Shown one piece after another: positions 1-8,913 of a stretch of 64,000 nt of DNA. The DNA comes from Teichococcus rhizosphaerae (GTDB lineage Bacteria; Pseudomonadota; Alphaproteobacteria; Acetobacterales; Acetobacteraceae). The stretch is taken from contig NZ_PDNU01000001.1 of NCBI RefSeq assembly GCF_002631185.1, positions 186,001 through 250,000 on the forward strand, given 5' to 3'. How positions within the stretch are numbered: the first letter of the stretch is position 1; every line of letters starts with the position of its first letter. The position numbers and the translations under genes were made by a program. The notes beneath the pieces were generated by a model that did not search any database, had not been told where the DNA came from, and saw nothing but the letters and a program-made list of their open reading frames with translations.

Positions 1-781
1 GCAGGTCCTCGCGCCCCTCCGGGCCGATGGGGCGGGCGCGCTCCGCCTCGGCCAGCGCCTCGGGCGGGAAGTGCTCGGGGATGCGGTGGGCATGGATGCA
101 CAGCATGGACACGGCGCGCGGCGCGTCCATCGGCCCCAGCCGCTCGACCACCCGCGCCGGGCGCAGGCCGAGCGGGCCGCCCGGCATGGCCTCGGCCAGC
201 ACCAGCTCGCCCGGCTCGGCGCCGCCGCTGTTCTCCGGCGAAACGCTCCACTCGCTGCGCTGGCGCCGGTCGGTGGGCTGGATGCGCCCCTCCTGGTACA
301 CGCCCAGGATGCGCGCCGGCCCGCCGCCGATGCGCTTGAAGGTGCGCCCCTCATAGCGCCCGCCGCCCAGCGGCCGCACCCGCGCCAGGATGCGCTCGCC
401 CGGCGCCAGGGCGGGCTGGCCGGGGCGCTCGGGGCGCATCAGCACCAGCGGCGGGCGGCCATGGCCTTCCCAGCGGATGGGGCGCGCCATCGGCTCGCCA
501 TCCGCGTCGGTGCCGAACACCTCCAGCGCCGCCATCTCGGGCAGGGTGCCGCCGCCGCGATGGGGCCGGGCGCCCGCCTCCGGCACCCAGCCTTCCTCCT
601 CCAGCGCCTTCATCAGCGACCGCAGCGCCGGGCGCTGTTCCACGCCCAGCCCGAAATGCCGCGCGATCTCGCTCTTGCCGACACGCCCCGGCGCTTCCCG
701 CAGGAAGCGCCGCAGCGCCTCGCGGGAAGGGAGGGCGGGGCCGGCGGGCGCGTGGTCCGGCGCGTCGGGATCGCCCGGCAC
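1..781 (-). CDS. rnr: Ribonuclease R, 5' part (cut by left edge)
   Basis: Processive 3'-5' exoribonuclease of the RNB family that degrades structured RNA. About 260 N-terminal residues are present. They begin VPGDPDAP, followed by a winged-helix segment (REALRRFLREAPGRVGKSEIARHFG), then beta-rich OB-fold sequence. The last residues before the edge, RPIGPEGREDL, are the lead-in to the RNB catalytic domain, so the catalytic aspartates lie outside. The GTG start at 781 is forced: the topA stop TGA lies in the same frame two codons upstream. The AAG codons of the topA lysine tail supply an AAGG-type ribosome site, so translation is probably coupled to topA. Identity rests on domain order and context; the catalytic core is not visible. 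Confidence 0.85.
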   Translation of the reverse strand, partial: MPGDPDAPDHAPAGPALPSREALRRFLREAPGRVGKSEIARHFGLGVEQRPALRSLMKALEEEGWVPEAGARPHRGGGTLPEMAALEVFGTDADGEPMARPIRWEGHGRPPLVLMRPERPGQPALAPGERILARVRPLGGGRYEGRTFKRIGGGPARILGVYQEGRIQPTDRRQRSEWSVSPENSGGAEPGELVLAEAMPGGPLGLRPARVVERLGPMDAPRAVSMLCIHAHRIPEHFPPEALAEAERARPIGPEGREDL

Positions 782-784
782 CGC

Positions 785-3514
785 TCAGGCCTTCGCCTTG
801 GCGGGGGCCTTCCTCGCGGGCGCCTTGGCAGGGGTGGCCTTGGGCTTGGCCGCGGCCTTGGCGGGAGCGGCCTTGGCGGGGGCGGCCTTGCGGGCGGGCG
901 CCTTCTTCGGCTTCTCCTCGGCCACGGCCTCGGCCGCCGCCTTCTTCGGGGCGGCCTTCTTCGCGCCCTTCCTGGCGCCGAGCGGCGGCAGCTTCTTGCC
1001 CTTCTCGGCCAGCAGCGCCACCGCCTGGTCGAGGGTGATCTCCTCCATGGTCAGGTTGCGCGGCAGGCTCGCCACCATGCCGGCATGCTGCGCGAAGGGG
1101 CCGAAGCGGCCGCGCTTGATCTCCACCGGCTCGCCGTCCTTGGGGTGCGGCCCCATGGAGCGCACCTTGGCCTTGGCATCGGCCAGCAGCGACACGGCGC
1201 GGTTGATGCCGATGGTGAGCACGTCGTCGTCCCGGTCCACAGACTTGTAGATGCTGCCCATCTTCACATAGGGGCCGAAGCGGCCGATGGCGGCCGAGAT
1301 CTCCTCGCCCGTCTCGGGGTGGATGCCGACGATGCGCGGCAGGTCCAGCAGCGCCAGGGCGCGCTCCAGCGTGACGCTTTCCGGGTCCATCCCGCGCGGC
1401 AGGCTGGCGCGCTTGGGCTTGGTGGGCTTGCCCTTGGCATCCGTGCCGCCCTCGCCAAGCTGGGCATAGACGCCATAAGGGCCGCGCCGCAGCGTCACCT
1501 GGGCGCCCGTCACGGGGTCGGTGCCCAGCTCCTTGATGCCGCCGGCCAGGGCCGCGTCGCCTTCCGGCTCGTTGCCGGGCACGGCCAGCGGCCGGGTGTG
1601 GCGGCATTCGGGATAGTTGGAGCAGCCGATGAAGGCGCCGTTGCGGCCGAGCCGCAGCCCGAGCCGGCCATTGCCGCAGGCCGGGCAGGCGCGCGGGTCG
1701 CCGCCATCGGCGGGCTGGGGGAAGAAGTGGGGGCCAAGCTCCTCGTCCAGCGCGTCGATCACGGCGCTGATGGTCAGGTCCTTGGTGGCGGCGATGGCGG
1801 CGTTGAAGTCGTCCCAGAAGGCGCGCATCACCGCGCGCCAGTCGGCACGGCCGCCGGAGATGTCGTCGAGCTTCTCCTCCATGCTCGCGGTGAAGTTGCT
1901 GTCCACGTAGCGCTCGAAGAAGTTCACCAGGAAGGCGGTGACCAGCCGGCCACGGTCCTCCGGCACGAAGCGCCGCTTGTCGATCTTCACATAGTCGCGG
2001 TCCTGCAGGGTCTGCAGGATGGAGGCGTAGGTGGAGGGGCGGCCGATGCCCAGCTCCTCCATCTTCTTGACCAGGCTCGCCTCGGAATAGCGCGGCGGCG
2101 GCTGGGTGAAGTGCTGGTCCGCGCTGGCGGCGGTGAGCTTCGCCGGGTCCTTCTCGCGCATCGGCGGCAGGGTGCGGGTGTCGTCCTCCTCGCCGGAGGC
2201 GGCCCCGGCGGGGGCGTCGTCCACATCCTCGCGGTAGAGCTTGAGGAAGCCGTCGAAGGCGATGACGCTGCCGGTGGCGCGCAGGCGGGTCTGGCCGGTG
2301 GGCTCGGCCAGGTCCACCGCCGTCTGGTCCAGCTCGGCCGACTGCATCTGGCTGGCGACGGCCCGCTTCCACACCAGTTCATAGAGCCGGCGCTGCTCGG
2401 GCGTCAGGAAGCGGGCCACCTGCTCCGGCGTGCGGCGCACATCGGTCGGGCGGATCGCCTCGTGCGCCTCCTGGGCGTTCTTGGCCTTGGAGGAATATTC
2501 GCGCGGCGCGGCGGGGATGTAGTCCGGGCCGAAGCTTTCCTTCACATGGTCGCGGATGGCGAACATCGCCTCGCGGGCCATCTGCACGCCGTCCGTCCGC
2601 ATGTAGGTGATGAGGCCGACCGTCTCGCCCTGGATGTCCACGCCCTCATAGAGCTGCTGGGCCTGGCGCATGGTCTGCTGCGCGCCGAAGCCCAGCTTGC
2701 GCGAGGCTTCCTGCTGCAGGGTGGAGGTGGTGAAGGGCGGCGGCGGGTTGCGCCGGACGCGCTTCTTCTCGACGCTGGCGATGGTGAAGCCGCCGGCCTC
2801 GACCGCCGCCTTGGCGCGCATGGCGCTGGCCTCGTCCGGCAGGTCGAACTGTTCGAGCTTGCGGCCGCCCAGATGCGTCAGCCGGGCGGTGAAGGGCGCG
2901 GCGCTGGCGGTGAGGAAGCGGCCCTCCACCGTCCAGTACTCGCGCGCCCGGAACACCTCGATCTCGGCTTCCCGCTCGCAGATCAGCCGCAGCGCGACCG
3001 ACTGCACGCGGCCCGCCGAGCGGCTGCCCGGCAGCTTGCGCCACAGCACGGGGGACAGGGTGAAGCCCACCAGGTAGTCCAGCGCGCGGCGGGCGAGGTA
3101 GGCCTCGATCAGCGGCGTGTCCAGGTCGCGCGGATGGGCCAGCGCGTGCTGCACGGCGCGCTTGGTGATCTCGTTGAAGGTGATGCGGTGCACCTTCACG
3201 CCGCGCAGCGCGCCCTTCTGCTCCAGCATCTCCCGGACGTGCCAGGAGATCGCCTCGCCCTCGCGGTCGGGGTCGGTGGCGAGGTAGAGGTTGCGGGCGC
3301 CCTTCACGGCCTTGGCGATGGCCGCCACCTGCTTCTCGCCCCGGTCCTCGGCGGACCAGTCCATGGCGAAGTCCTCGTCCGGGCGGACGCTGCCATCCTT
3401 GGGCGGCAGGTCGCGCACATGGCCGAAGCTCGCCAGCACCGTGAAGTCCTGGCCCAGATACTTGTTGATGGTCTTCGCCTTGGCCGGCGATTCGACGACG
3501 ACGACGTCGGTCAT
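785..3514 (-). CDS. topA: DNA topoisomerase I (type IA)
   Basis: Relaxes negative supercoils by breaking one DNA strand. The protein has 909 residues. An N-terminal Toprim domain starts with VVVESPAKAKTINKYLG. The catalytic tyrosine is Y304 in GLITYMRTDG. A four-cysteine zinc finger (CPAC...CSNYPEC) is followed by three Topo C-terminal repeats (around GTDPVTGAQVTLRRGPYGVY, GIHPETGEEI and GPHPKDGEPVEIKRGRFGPF). It ends in a tail of about 60 residues made almost only of Lys, Ala and Pro, like histone H1; such tails are common in alphaproteobacterial TopA and bind DNA. It lies downstream of dprA and directly upstream of rnr in the same frame. The start at 3514 fits the family's N-terminus exactly. 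Confidence 0.97.
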   Translation of the reverse strand: MTDVVVVESPAKAKTINKYLGQDFTVLASFGHVRDLPPKDGSVRPDEDFAMDWSAEDRGEKQVAAIAKAVKGARNLYLATDPDREGEAISWHVREMLEQKGALRGVKVHRITFNEITKRAVQHALAHPRDLDTPLIEAYLARRALDYLVGFTLSPVLWRKLPGSRSAGRVQSVALRLICEREAEIEVFRAREYWTVEGRFLTASAAPFTARLTHLGGRKLEQFDLPDEASAMRAKAAVEAGGFTIASVEKKRVRRNPPPPFTTSTLQQEASRKLGFGAQQTMRQAQQLYEGVDIQGETVGLITYMRTDGVQMAREAMFAIRDHVKESFGPDYIPAAPREYSSKAKNAQEAHEAIRPTDVRRTPEQVARFLTPEQRRLYELVWKRAVASQMQSAELDQTAVDLAEPTGQTRLRATGSVIAFDGFLKLYREDVDDAPAGAASGEEDDTRTLPPMREKDPAKLTAASADQHFTQPPPRYSEASLVKKMEELGIGRPSTYASILQTLQDRDYVKIDKRRFVPEDRGRLVTAFLVNFFERYVDSNFTASMEEKLDDISGGRADWRAVMRAFWDDFNAAIAATKDLTISAVIDALDEELGPHFFPQPADGGDPRACPACGNGRLGLRLGRNGAFIGCSNYPECRHTRPLAVPGNEPEGDAALAGGIKELGTDPVTGAQVTLRRGPYGVYAQLGEGGTDAKGKPTKPKRASLPRGMDPESVTLERALALLDLPRIVGIHPETGEEISAAIGRFGPYVKMGSIYKSVDRDDDVLTIGINRAVSLLADAKAKVRSMGPHPKDGEPVEIKRGRFGPFAQHAGMVASLPRNLTMEEITLDQAVALLAEKGKKLPPLGARKGAKKAAPKKAAAEAVAEEKPKKAPARKAAPAKAAPAKAAAKPKATPAKAPARKAPAKAKA

Positions 3515-3573
3515 GGCAGGTGTGCTGCGCTCTCTCTGGCCACCTGGGGCGGCGTTCGGGTCAGGCGTTGTCT

Positions 3574-4686
3574 CTACCGTAATCCGCTGCGGACCACACG
3601 GTTGCCGGGCAGGGCTTCTATACGTCCTTCCAGCTCCAGATCGAGCAGGATCGCTTGCACCGCGGCGGGGGAGAGGTGGCAGCGCCGCAGCAGCTCGTCA
3701 ACCACGACTGGCGTGGGGCCAATCAGATCAAGGAGTTGCAGGGTGTCGGCGGGAAGGCTGCCCGGCTCCGGCGCGGGCCTCGCGCCCTGGGCGGGAGAGC
3801 GGGCGGGACGGAACGGCGGCGCGGCGCGGGGCGCGTCGGGCAGATTCTCCAGCACGTCCTCGGCGCGTTCGACGAGGTGCGCGCCCTGGCGCAGCAGGTC
3901 GTTGGAGCCGGCGCAGCGCGGGTCGAGCGGGCTGCCCGGCACGGCGAACACCTCGCGCCCCGCTTCCAGCGCCAGCCGCGCCGTCATCAGCGTGCCGGAG
4001 CGGTGCGCGGCCTCCACCACCACCGTGCCGAGGCTGAGCCCGGCGATGATGCGGTTGCGCCGCGGGAAGTGGCGCGCGATGGGCGCGGTGCCGAGCGGCG
4101 CCTCGGCCACCACGGCGCCACGCTCGGCCACCAGCCCCTGAAGCTCCAGGTGCTCGGGCGGGTAGGGCACGTCCAGCCCGCCGGGGATGACGGCCACCGT
4201 GGCGCCCGCCCGCAGCGCGCCCCGGTGCGCCGCGCCGTCGATGCCGCGCGCCATGCCGGAGGTGACGGCGAGGCCGGCGGCGGCCAGCGCCTCGGCCAGC
4301 TCCTCCGCCATGCGGCGGCCCAGGGCCGAGGCGTTGCGCGCGCCCACCACCGCCACCTGCGGTACGGCCAGCAGCGCGGGGTCGCCCACCACGGCGAGCG
4401 CCGGCGGCGCGTCGTGCAGCAGGGCCAGCAGGGCCGGGTAGTCCTCGTCGCACAGGAACAGGAAGCGGCCGCCCATCGCGTCCACCGCCTCCATCTCCCG
4501 CGCCACCGCCGATTCGGGCGCGGGGCGGTAGGGTACGCCGCCACGGGCCGGCAGGGCAGGCACCGCCGCCAGCGCCGCCGCTCCCGTGCCGTGCCGCTCC
4601 AGCAGCCGCTGGAAGGCCACGGGCCCGATGCCCTCGGTGCGGGCCAGGCGCAGCAGCGCCAGGGCCTCGGCTGCGGAGCGCCTCAC
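3574..4686 (-). CDS. dprA: DNA-processing protein DprA (Smf)
   Basis: Binds incoming single-stranded DNA during natural transformation and loads RecA on it; widely kept even in species not known to be transformable. The 370 residues show a short N-terminal helix-hairpin region, then the Rossmann-like DprA core with VVGARNAS (113-120) and SGMARGIDGAAHRG (143-156). A C-terminal winged-helix domain follows (LLDLIGPTPVVVDELLRRCHLS). Start is GTG at 4686, 7 bases after the plsY stop. The pyrB-pyrC-plsY-dprA-topA order is a familiar alphaproteobacterial arrangement. Competence genes such as comEC are not in this window, so a role in transformation is not shown. Confidence 0.95.
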   Translation of the reverse strand: MRRSAAEALALLRLARTEGIGPVAFQRLLERHGTGAAALAAVPALPARGGVPYRPAPESAVAREMEAVDAMGGRFLFLCDEDYPALLALLHDAPPALAVVGDPALLAVPQVAVVGARNASALGRRMAEELAEALAAAGLAVTSGMARGIDGAAHRGALRAGATVAVIPGGLDVPYPPEHLELQGLVAERGAVVAEAPLGTAPIARHFPRRNRIIAGLSLGTVVVEAAHRSGTLMTARLALEAGREVFAVPGSPLDPRCAGSNDLLRQGAHLVERAEDVLENLPDAPRAAPPFRPARSPAQGARPAPEPGSLPADTLQLLDLIGPTPVVVDELLRRCHLSPAAVQAILLDLELEGRIEALPGNRVVRSGLR

Positions 4687-4693
4687 GTCGTCT

Positions 4694-5284
4694 TCACGCC
4701 TTCTTCTGGCCGATGCGCGGCTCGGTGCCGGCCAGCAGGCGGCGGATGTTGTCCTGGTGCCGCCAGATGACGATGGCGGCCGTCACCAGCGCGAAGCCGG
4801 CGAGCTTCAGGTCGCCCGAGAGCAGCGCCACCAGCGGCGCGGCCGCGCAGGCGCCGAGCGCGGAGGCGGAGGAGATGCGCGTCACCTTGGCCAGAACCAG
4901 CCACAGCACGGCGCAGGCCAGCCCGACCCACCAGGCGGCGGCCAGCAGCACGCCCGCCCCGGTGGCCACGCCCTTGCCGCCCCGGAAGCCGAGCCAGACG
5001 GGAAAGATGTGCCCCAGCAGCGCGGCGAGGCCCGCCACCAGCCCGGCATCCCGGCTCCACAGCGCGCCCAGCGCCAGCACCGGCACCACACCCTTCAGCG
5101 CGTCCAGCAGCAGCGTCGCCGCCGCCACCTTCTTGTTGCCGGTGCGCAGCACGTTGGTGGCGCCGATATTGCCGCTGCCGACCTGGCGGATGTCGCCGAG
5201 CCCGGCGGCGCGGGTCAGCAGCAGGCCATAGGGGACGGAGCCGGACAGGTAGCCGATCAGCGCGGCGGCGAGCAGCAGGCTCAT
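4694..5284 (-). CDS. plsY: Glycerol-3-phosphate acyltransferase PlsY
   Basis: Inner-membrane enzyme that transfers the acyl group of acyl-phosphate to glycerol-3-phosphate, the first step of phospholipid synthesis in the PlsX/PlsY pathway. The 196 residues are almost wholly hydrophobic, with several membrane spans. The three PlsY motifs are present: GSVPYG (15-20), GSGNIGATNV (36-45) and GFRGGKGVATG (99-109). Its ATG overlaps the upstream pyrC stop by four bases (ATGA), so the two are probably translationally coupled. Length is normal. plsX is not in this window. Confidence 0.96.
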   Translation of the reverse strand: MSLLLAAALIGYLSGSVPYGLLLTRAAGLGDIRQVGSGNIGATNVLRTGNKKVAAATLLLDALKGVVPVLALGALWSRDAGLVAGLAALLGHIFPVWLGFRGGKGVATGAGVLLAAAWWVGLACAVLWLVLAKVTRISSASALGACAAAPLVALLSGDLKLAGFALVTAAIVIWRHQDNIRRLLAGTEPRIGQKKA

Positions 5285-6567
5285 CCGAACACCCGCCGGC
5301 CGGCCTTCCAGGTGCCCAGCACCCGCCCTTCCAGCGCCCGCCCGTCGAAGGGGGAGTTCTGCGCCTTGCCGGGCAGCCGGCCGGCCTCGACCTTCCAGGC
5401 GCGCTCGGGGTCGAGCAGCAGCAGGTCGGCCGGGGCGCCGCGCTCCAGCCGCCCCACGGGCAGGCCGAGCAGGCCAGCGGGGCGGCTGGTCAGCAGGGCC
5501 AGGGCCTGGGGCAGCGCCAGGTCGCCGCCATGCACCCGCGCCAGGGTGATGCCGAGCAGCGTGGCCAGCCCCGTGCCGCCGGCCGAGGCCTGGGCGAAGG
5601 GCAGGCGCTTGTCGTCCGCGTCGGCCGGCTGGTGGTCGGAGGCGATGGCGTCGATCGTGCCATCGGCCAGCGCCGCTACCACGGCCAGCCGGTCCGCTTC
5701 CCGCCGCAGCGGGGGGGACAGCTTGGCATAGGTGCGGAAATCGCCGATCGCCGTCTCGTTCAGGTCGAAATAGGGCGGCGCCGTGTCGCAGGTGACGGCG
5801 AGGCCCTCCGCCTTGGCGCTCCGGATCAGGTCGAGCGCCGCGCCGGTCGAGACATGGGCGAAGTGGACATGCCCCCCGGTGATGCGGGCCAGCGCGATGT
5901 CGCGCGCCACCATGATGGCCTCGGCCGCCGGCGTGATGCCGGCGAGGCCGAGCCGGGTGGCCAGCTCGCCCTCCGTCGCCACGCCGCCGCGCGCCAGGGA
6001 GGGCTCCTCCGGGTGCTGCACCACGAAGCTGCCGAAGGCGCGGGAATAGGAGAGCGCGAGGCGCATGGTGCGCGCGCTCTCGATGGCATGGCGCCCGTCG
6101 CTGAAGGCCACGGCGCCCGCCTCGCGCAGCAGGCCGTATTCCGAGATCTCCTTGCCCGCGCAGCCCTTGGTGGCGGCGCCGTAGGGCAGGATGGACAGGC
6201 TGCCGGTGGCCTCGCCGCGGCGGAGGACGAATTGCAGCAGGGCGGCGTCGTCCAGCGCCGGCTGGGTGTCGGGCAGGGCGCAAAGGGTGGTGATGCCGCC
6301 CGCGGCGGCCGCATCGGCCGCGCTCTCGATGGTCTCGCGGTATTCGGCGCCGGGCTCGCCCAGCGCCGCGCGCATGTCGACCAGGCCCGGCGCCAGCACG
6401 GCGCCGCCGCAATCGACGATCTCGGCGCCTTCCGGGTTGCCCAGCGCGCCCCCGTGGTCGGCGATGACGCCGCGGCTGACCAGCAGGCTGCCCGGCGCGT
6501 CCAGCCCCGAGGCCGGGTCGATCAGGCGCGCGTTGATGAAGAGCGTGTCGGGGAGGGTGTCGTGCAT
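5281..6567 (-). CDS. pyrC: Dihydroorotase-like PyrC, probably non-catalytic
   Basis: Amidohydrolase-fold protein of the class I dihydroorotase family, 428 residues. It is family-like throughout (ILPYGAATKG, VHFAHVSTGAALDLIRSAK, ASAGGTGLATLLG). However, the HxH zinc pair expected after strand 1 (DxHxHxREPG) is replaced by DMRAALGEPG (64-73), and the expected TPHH is APPYF (263-267). H185 and D311 remain. This pattern matches the inactive dihydroorotase-like subunits (PyrC' or PyrX) that structurally support aspartate transcarbamoylase in Pseudomonas and relatives. I infer a scaffold role with PyrB, encoded just upstream. Start taken as ATG 6567; a GTG at 6579 overlapping the pyrB stop is a possible alternative. 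Confidence 0.9.
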   Translation of the reverse strand: MHDTLPDTLFINARLIDPASGLDAPGSLLVSRGVIADHGGALGNPEGAEIVDCGGAVLAPGLVDMRAALGEPGAEYRETIESAADAAAAGGITTLCALPDTQPALDDAALLQFVLRRGEATGSLSILPYGAATKGCAGKEISEYGLLREAGAVAFSDGRHAIESARTMRLALSYSRAFGSFVVQHPEEPSLARGGVATEGELATRLGLAGITPAAEAIMVARDIALARITGGHVHFAHVSTGAALDLIRSAKAEGLAVTCDTAPPYFDLNETAIGDFRTYAKLSPPLRREADRLAVVAALADGTIDAIASDHQPADADDKRLPFAQASAGGTGLATLLGITLARVHGGDLALPQALALLTSRPAGLLGLPVGRLERGAPADLLLLDPERAWKVEAGRLPGKAQNSPFDGRALEGRVLGTWKAGRRVFG

Positions 6568-6575
6568 GGGGGCGA

Positions 6576-7520
6576 TCACAGCCGGGCGTTCCGGCGCATG
6601 TTGCGCGAAAGGATGTCCAGCACCGCCATGCGGACGGCGACCCCCATCTCCACCTGCTCGCCGATGACGCTGCGCGCCGGGTCGTCGGCGATGGCGCTGT
6701 CGATCTCGACGCCGCGGTTCATCGGGCCGGGGTGCATGACGATGGCATCCGGCTTGGCGAAGGCGAGCTTGGCGGCGTCCAGCCCGTAGAAGCGGAAGAA
6801 CTCCCGCGCCGAGGGGACGAGGCCGCCGGCCATGCGCTCCTTCTGCAGGCGCAGCATCATCACCACGTCGGCATCCCGGAGGCCCGCCTTCATGTCGTGG
6901 AACACCTCGACGCCCATGCGCGCCGCCTCGGCCGGGATCAGCGTCGGCGGCCCCACCACCCGCACGCGGCAGTTCATGGCGGAAAGCAGGTGGATGTTGG
7001 AGCGCGCCACGCGGCTGTGCAGCACGTCGCCGCAGATGGCCACGGTGAGGTTCTCGAGCTGCCCCTTGCGGCGGCGGATGGTCAGCGCGTCCAGCAGCGC
7101 CTGGGTCGGGTGCTCGTGGGTGCCGTCGCCCGCGTTGATCACCGCCGCGTCCACCTTCTGGCTCAGCAGGGCGGGGGCGCCGGACTGGGCGTGGCGCACC
7201 ACCAGCAGGTCGCAATGCATGGCGTTCAGGGTGGAGGCGGTGTCGAGCAGCGTCTCGCCCTTGTTCACGCTGGACTGGCTGACGGACATGTTGATCACGT
7301 CCGCGCCCAGCCGCTTGCCGGCCAGCTCGAAGCTGGTGCGGGTGCGGGTGCTGTCCTCGAAGAACAGGTTGATCAGCGTCCGGCCCTTCAGCAGGTCGCG
7401 CTGGGTCTTCCCGCTGCGGTTGAGCAGCGCGTAGGATTCCGCCAGATCCAGGAGGTCGGCGATGTAGGGCGGCTCCAGCCCTTGCAGGGCCAGGAGGTGC
7501 CGATGAGGATATGGCAGCAT
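6576..7520 (-). CDS. pyrB: Aspartate carbamoyltransferase catalytic chain
   Basis: Joins carbamoyl phosphate and aspartate to carbamoyl-aspartate, the committed step of pyrimidine synthesis. The 314 residues carry the carbamoyl-phosphate loop STRTRTSFE (57-65), the HPTQALLD motif (137-144) and the C-terminal [11 protein letters not shown]. Length is standard. It is the first gene of the minus-strand pyrB-pyrC-plsY-dprA-topA-rnr run; no regulatory PyrI chain is present. The partner PyrC looks inactive, as in dodecameric PyrB/PyrC' enzymes. I did not find a clear attenuator ahead of it: the 60 bases before the ATG hold no T-tailed hairpin. Confidence 0.97.
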   Translation of the reverse strand: MLPYPHRHLLALQGLEPPYIADLLDLAESYALLNRSGKTQRDLLKGRTLINLFFEDSTRTRTSFELAGKRLGADVINMSVSQSSVNKGETLLDTASTLNAMHCDLLVVRHAQSGAPALLSQKVDAAVINAGDGTHEHPTQALLDALTIRRRKGQLENLTVAICGDVLHSRVARSNIHLLSAMNCRVRVVGPPTLIPAEAARMGVEVFHDMKAGLRDADVVMMLRLQKERMAGGLVPSAREFFRFYGLDAAKLAFAKPDAIVMHPGPMNRGVEIDSAIADDPARSVIGEQVEMGVAVRMAVLDILSRNMRRNARL

Positions 7521-7580
7521 TCGGGACCAGTCCGGCTAGAGGCGGGGGACCATAGCCATACGGGCGCCGCGCCGGAAGGG

Positions 7581-7684
7581 CCGGCCTGCGGAGCCGTGCC
7601 GCTCAGCCGGCCTGCGGCCTCGTGCCGCTCGGTCGGCCTGCGGCCTTGTGCCGCTCGGTCGGCCTGCGGCCTCGTGCCGCTCAA
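7581..7684. repeat. Four tandem copies of a 26-bp unit
   Basis: Four end-to-end copies start at 7581, 7607, 7633 and 7659. The core is GGCCTGCGGCCTCGTGCCGC. Copies 2 to 4 differ at only a few positions; copy 1 is the most diverged (GGAGCC in place of GGCCTC). The last copy contains the stop codon of the LuxR-type gene (7681-7683), so the repeat grew from, or into, that gene's 3' end. It sits between that gene and pyrB and has no spacers, so it is not a CRISPR array. Confidence 0.9.
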
Positions 7685-8826
7685 TCGGCCGGCGGGGGCT
7701 GCGGCAGGGAAAGCAGCAGCCGCAGCAATTCCCCCTGGCGCCGCGTGCCGGTCTTGGCCAGCAGGGCCTGCACCTGGCTGCGCACCGTGCTGAGCCGCAC
7801 GTCGCGTGCCTGCGCCACCTCCTCCGGGCTCAGCCCCTGGGCGAGGCTGGCGGCGACCCCCGCCTCGGCCGGCGTCAGGCCGAACAGCGCCATGAGCTGG
7901 TCGGGCAGGGGAGGCGGCACCTCGCGCGGGTCGGACAGCAGCAGCAGCGCGAGCGGCGCCGTGCCGGGCGGGCTGCCGAGCGATTGCGGCTGGAAGGGCG
8001 CCACCATCAGCACCAGTGCCGGCAGGCCCTCGGCGCGGGGGCAGCGCAGCGTGTTGGCGCGGCGCGGCGTGCCCAGGGTGGTGGCCTGCGCCAGCAGCAG
8101 GGAGAAGCGCTCATCCGCCGGGCCGTAGGTCAGGCGCAGCCGGCCGCCCGGATGGCTGGTGGCGCAGGCGTTGCGCTCCTCCAGCAGCCGCCGCGCCACC
8201 CGGTTCATGAACAGGATGCGCCGGTCCGCGGTCAGGATGATGATGCCGTTCGCCATCCGGTCCAGCGCGTCGAAGCCCAGGCGCTGGGTCGTCTCGGCCT
8301 GTTGCAGCCGAAGCTGCACCTGGGTGGCGCGGCGCAGATGCGGCCACAGGCGCCGGATGTTGCGGGTCTCCTCCGGGGTGAAGGCGCCGCGCTCCCGCGC
8401 CCGTTGCAGGCCGAAGGGCAGAATCTGCCCGTTTCCCACCGGCGTGACCGCGCCCGCGACATAGAAGACGTTGTGCATCTTGGGGCGGAGCAGGTCGTTG
8501 TAGATCTCGGACTTCTCCACCTGCTTGTCGGGCAGCTGGTCCTGGCTGAGCAGGACCTGCCCCGGCGTGTTGCGGGCGAAGTCGAGATAGATGTCGCGCG
8601 AGAAGAAGTGCTCGGAATAGTCCTGGTTGACCTCCTCGGTGATGTTGTGGGTGGCCAGCAGCCGCGTGGTGCCCTGGGCGGGGCTGGCCAGCTGGAGCGC
8701 GGCCGTCGAGGCCCCCGCCAGCAGGACGACCCGCTCCAGCAACGCCTCCCAGCCGCCCTCGGCGGAGCCGTCGGTCGCCAGCCTGTAGAGATCGTCGATC
8801 AGCAGGTCGAGACGATCATCTGGCAT
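7681..8826 (-). CDS. LuxR-family transcriptional regulator
   Basis: Probable DNA-binding regulator of 381 residues. The C-terminus has a LuxR/GerE helix-turn-helix (about 315-370: FGLTPAEAGVAASLAQGLSP then VRLSTVRSQVQALLAKTGT). The N-terminal 300 residues include a PAS/GAF-like sensory region (ALDRMANGIIILTADRRILF), with no autoinducer-binding signature and no receiver domain. The start chosen is ATG 8826, giving the usual opening MPDDRLDLLIDDLYRLA; GTG 8865 would add 13 residues. It is a lone gene between ruvX and pyrB, and its ligand and targets cannot be read from the sequence. The stop codon lies in a 26-bp tandem repeat. Confidence 0.85.
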   Translation of the reverse strand: MPDDRLDLLIDDLYRLATDGSAEGGWEALLERVVLLAGASTAALQLASPAQGTTRLLATHNITEEVNQDYSEHFFSRDIYLDFARNTPGQVLLSQDQLPDKQVEKSEIYNDLLRPKMHNVFYVAGAVTPVGNGQILPFGLQRARERGAFTPEETRNIRRLWPHLRRATQVQLRLQQAETTQRLGFDALDRMANGIIILTADRRILFMNRVARRLLEERNACATSHPGGRLRLTYGPADERFSLLLAQATTLGTPRRANTLRCPRAEGLPALVLMVAPFQPQSLGSPPGTAPLALLLLSDPREVPPPLPDQLMALFGLTPAEAGVAASLAQGLSPEEVAQARDVRLSTVRSQVQALLAKTGTRRQGELLRLLLSLPQPPPAD

Positions 8827-8913
8827 GCCCGTCGCGGCCTCTGTGGAAATGTAACGATTGGGCACAATGCGTCGGGCCGTCCGGAAGATGCAAGATGAAC
8901 GGATCGGCGGGCC

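Noticed and set aside
71-4141. A 1356-residue open frame on the plus strand
   Set aside because: Antisense to rnr, topA and dprA; composed of Arg/Gly/Ala/His-rich sequence typical of the complement of high-GC coding DNA, with no domain.
4694-6412. A 572-residue fusion of unknown sequence with PlsY
   Set aside because: The first 376 residues are the pyrC region read in the wrong frame; PlsY starts at 5284.
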